Part shown: piece by piece, positions 61,331-64,000 of the stretch | Position numbering within the stretch: the first letter of the stretch is position 1 | How the letters are laid out: the number at the start of each line of letters is the position of its first letter | Assembly (NCBI RefSeq): GCF_020379485.1 | Contig: NC_063436.1 | Coordinates: forward strand, 30,378,423-30,442,422 | Direction: 5' to 3' | Source: Brassica napus | Lineage: Eukaryota > Streptophyta > Magnoliopsida > Brassicales > Brassicaceae | Length of the DNA stretch: 64,000 bases | Translations under genes and position numbers: made by a program | Notes under the pieces: generated by a model | The model's database searches: none | What the model was told of the DNA's origin: nothing | What the model saw: the letters and a program-made list of their open reading frames with translations, nothing else

Positions 61331-62842
61331 ACTTGAATCTCCATTCAACATCAAATGAGCTAGTCATTAATATTTAATGCAAGTATGTTATTTTGTTTTG
61401 AATTTGTGTATTATATTAGAGTTTTCTGCAAAAAAGGAAGAAAAAAACTCATTTTACAAATTTACCGTTTTTTTAACATTACAAATTTACAGTTAATTTA
61501 CAGAAAGTGTAAACTAAATTAAGTATCAAGTCGCAATTTAAATATAACATTAATATGAAATACTTTTTCGTTTCAGTTTATATGCTGTTTTAGGTATTAT
61601 AATTCTTCTGTGATCGAAGATAGGCTCAACACTTATATAAGTCTTATGATTTTTTTTTTTACTTTTTAATATTTGTATTTTCCAAAAAAATTGCTAAAAA
61701 TTTTTCTTTTAAAATTTTAGGTGTTAATTTACAGAAAGTGTAAACTAAATTAAGTATCAGGTCACAATTTAAATATAACATTAATATGAAATACTTTTAC
61801 GTTTCAGTTTATATGTTGTCTCAGGTATTATAATTCTTCTGTGATTGAATATGGGCTCAGCACTTATATAATCTTATGAATTTTTTGACTTTTTAATATT
61901 TGTATTTTCCAAAAAATTGCTAAAACTTTCCTTTGAAAAGTTTATAAATAATAGTTTTGTTACAAAGACAAAAGATATATGCAAGTATGTTTCAGACATC
62001 TTCAATCTAACTTAAAATTTTACTTTTTACATATTGGAAGTATTAACAATTAATTAATACTTAACCAAATTTTATAATCTTAACAATTAATACTTCCAGT
62101 ATTAACAATTAACCAGTATTAACAATTAATACCAACACCCAGTACTCAAGTGTCCAAAGAGATCAACAAATTTGTGGTCAAAGAGGGATGTCTACGAGGA
62201 ACGGACGCATTGCACGCTCAGAATATGTACTTAACGTCGGCTTGAGATCTCACTTTAGCAAGCCAAGTGATTGGTACGTGCTCACCAAGACACCTTGCAT
62301 TAATAAGTTTATCTTGTTTCCGTTATTCCCTAGTATATCCGGCCATGGTTACTCTCTTGTCACGGCCGGCTCCACGGTCTAGGCAATATGTGGACTTAAA
62401 AACAAAGAACGTATGTCCGACGTATTTAGCATCAAATGTGCATCTCTTATGACATTGGCAATTCTCCCAAAGATGAAAGAGGCTCGTTTCAGCCCTAAGA
62501 ATGGGCTGTGTTTTAGGGTATCAAATGTACAATTATTCAAAGTAAACTAAACACTTTAGTATCGTGATTTTAATGTTTGTGATGGAAATGCTGACAAAAG
62601 GCATCTCTAATAGTTGAGTTTATTTCTATCTTGAAAATTTTATTTTCTTCAAAATAAAAAAATAAACAATTTCTTTGGTTTACTTTATTTTTTTCTAGTA
62701 AATACTCCAATTATATTCTATCTCCACTTTATTATTAATTATTAATAGCATCTATTACTATTTCATGTTAATTAATATTATCCAGTTATTTTGTTTTATC
62801 AATAATCTAGCACAATTACTATTTAATATAAACTAAATATAA
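61331..62842. other. Repeat-rich intergenic region
   Basis: Contains the tandem repeat at 61493-61945, short AGTATTAACAATTAA repeats near 62035-62130, and a GC-balanced block at about 62150-62520 with one open frame (62188-62382) that I do not recognise. Confidence 0.4.
61493..61945. repeat. Two-copy tandem repeat, period 231 bp
   Basis: TTAATTTACAGAAAGTGTAA starts at 61493 and again at 61724; the copies are highly similar over about 220 bp. Confidence 0.8.
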
Positions 62843-63384
62843 TCTATAATATTATTTGCGAAGTAAATTTTAGCAACGGAGCTCTCACGTTAAAAGTTAG
62901 AGCGGTTAATATCTATACTACCCTTAATGAATTTATTTATAATTAACTATATAATCAAAAACGAATTTTTATTTATAATATTATTATTTTTTCAAAAAGA
63001 TAATTTTTACATTGTGTTGTTATCTTAAAACATAATTTTCAGTCATAAATATAATTAAAAACGAATTTTTATTAAAAATATTAATTTGTTTTTAAATAAG
63101 ATAATTCTTATATATTGTGTTGTTATCATAAAATTTATTTTTTTAATTATAAAAGTTAGAAAATAACAAATAAACAATTTATAGTTAAATATTAATCAAC
63201 TAAATTTGTATAAATATATTTACTAAAATATTTTTAATATGTGAACGTTTAAATTTAAAATTTTGATTTAATGTTATTGAAAACATAAATAATAAGTTAT
63301 CATGCTGATTTTTGAATTAATAAAATATAAACTAATATATATTTGTAAAACGATTAAGCCCGCATGTGCGGGCAAAACATCTAG
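62843..63384 (+). mobile_element. Short complete Helitron (542 bp)
   Basis: 5' end TCTATAATATTATTTGCGAAG at 62843 with A before it. 3' side: hairpin GCCCGCA TG TGCGGGC (63358-63373), CTAG (63381-63384), then T. Both ends fit the insertion between A and T expected for Helitrons. Non-coding and non-autonomous. Confidence 0.7.
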
Positions 63385-64000
63385 TTATATTATAAAACTA
63401 TTGCATAACATAAATAAGCAAACAATGAACATTCTAATATATTAAAATCATCATAAATATATTTTTCTATAACTGATTAACAGAAGTATTTTGAAGCAAA
63501 AGGTAAGTTTATTTATCTTTTGATTCTTCTTATGTGAGATAATATTTATAAGAAATGAATATTTTTTGTGATTTTTGATCTAAAAATCCAATTAGATGAA
63601 AATAATAATTGAATATTTAAAATCAATTGGATAGTCGTAACATATGTAATTTATTTTGCCAAGGGATAAAAATAAATAAATTTTAAGGAACAATCTAAAA
63701 ATTTAAAAATTCATCTTTGAATTTGAAGATATATGTTGTTCACGTTTTCATTTTAAAGCAAGAAATAAGAAACGGTTGGAGTAAAAATTTGCACCCATAA
63801 AATTTCAAGTTAAAACAAAAATGTCTGAGATTTTTTATCTAAATTTATCAGGAAAACTTGTAACCAATGAACCATAAAGTTGAAAACATCAAAGATACTA
63901 CTATTACTCTCAAGTCTCAAACATTACCAAAACTGTAAGAAAGCCAAGATAACATTATTGCCTTAAACCCAACAAACGAAAAATCCCCCCAACATCAAAT
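63385..64000. other. AT-rich end of the window
   Basis: No gene or element recognised. Confidence 0.4.

Overview
This window is nuclear DNA from a plant of the mustard family, most likely Brassica or a close relative. The genes have many short introns with GT-AG borders. Gene order from 4.5 to 24 kb follows, from memory, Arabidopsis thaliana chromosome 4 around At4g34030 to At4g34180. The intergenic DNA is AT-rich and full of small Helitron, Harbinger-type and hAT-like debris typical of Brassica. No database search was possible; names rest on reading the translations.

Layout. 0-4.5 kb is transposon debris: a broken RPA70-like gene upstream of a Helitron 3' end (CTAG at 2672-2675), then a Harbinger-type element carrying the tail of a transposase. 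4.5-24.1 kb is the gene-rich block: MCCB (leucine breakdown), a tRNA-Arg(TCT), CCoAOMT1 (lignin), an At4g34090-like gene of unknown function (minus strand), a shortened CER9/SUD1-like ER ubiquitin ligase, CBSX2 (plastid thioredoxin regulator), a C2-domain protein with a proline/tyrosine-rich tail, and cyclin CYCD3;1. 24.2-32 kb is gene-poor. 32.1-33.3 kb holds a short F-box/FBD-type gene. 35-43 kb is a repeat zone with several Helitron ends, direct repeats and simple-sequence tracts. 43.8-48.2 kb holds the V-ATPase subunit H gene and, convergent to it, a cyclase-family gene. 48.4-61.4 kb is a young, fast-changing block: DUF241 fragments, a pair of small secreted six-cysteine peptide genes (one frameshifted), and a tandem triplication of a unit made of a DUF241 fragment and an F-box/kelch gene. 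61.4-64 kb is repeat-rich with one more short Helitron.

Main points of interest: (1) all three F-box/kelch copies are broken by different lesions within the same short linker, while the F-box and kelch reading frames on either side stay open; (2) the six-cysteine peptide pair keeps its signal/pro-region and cysteine spacing while the mature residues differ almost completely; (3) the CER9-like copy appears to have lost an intron acceptor (TG in place of AG) and is much shorter than the Arabidopsis protein; (4) the At4g34090-like gene needs one GC-AG intron to stay in frame and probably a second; (5) nine Helitron 3' ends of the form hairpin + CTAG + T can be read directly, one of them downstream of an RPA-like pseudogene.
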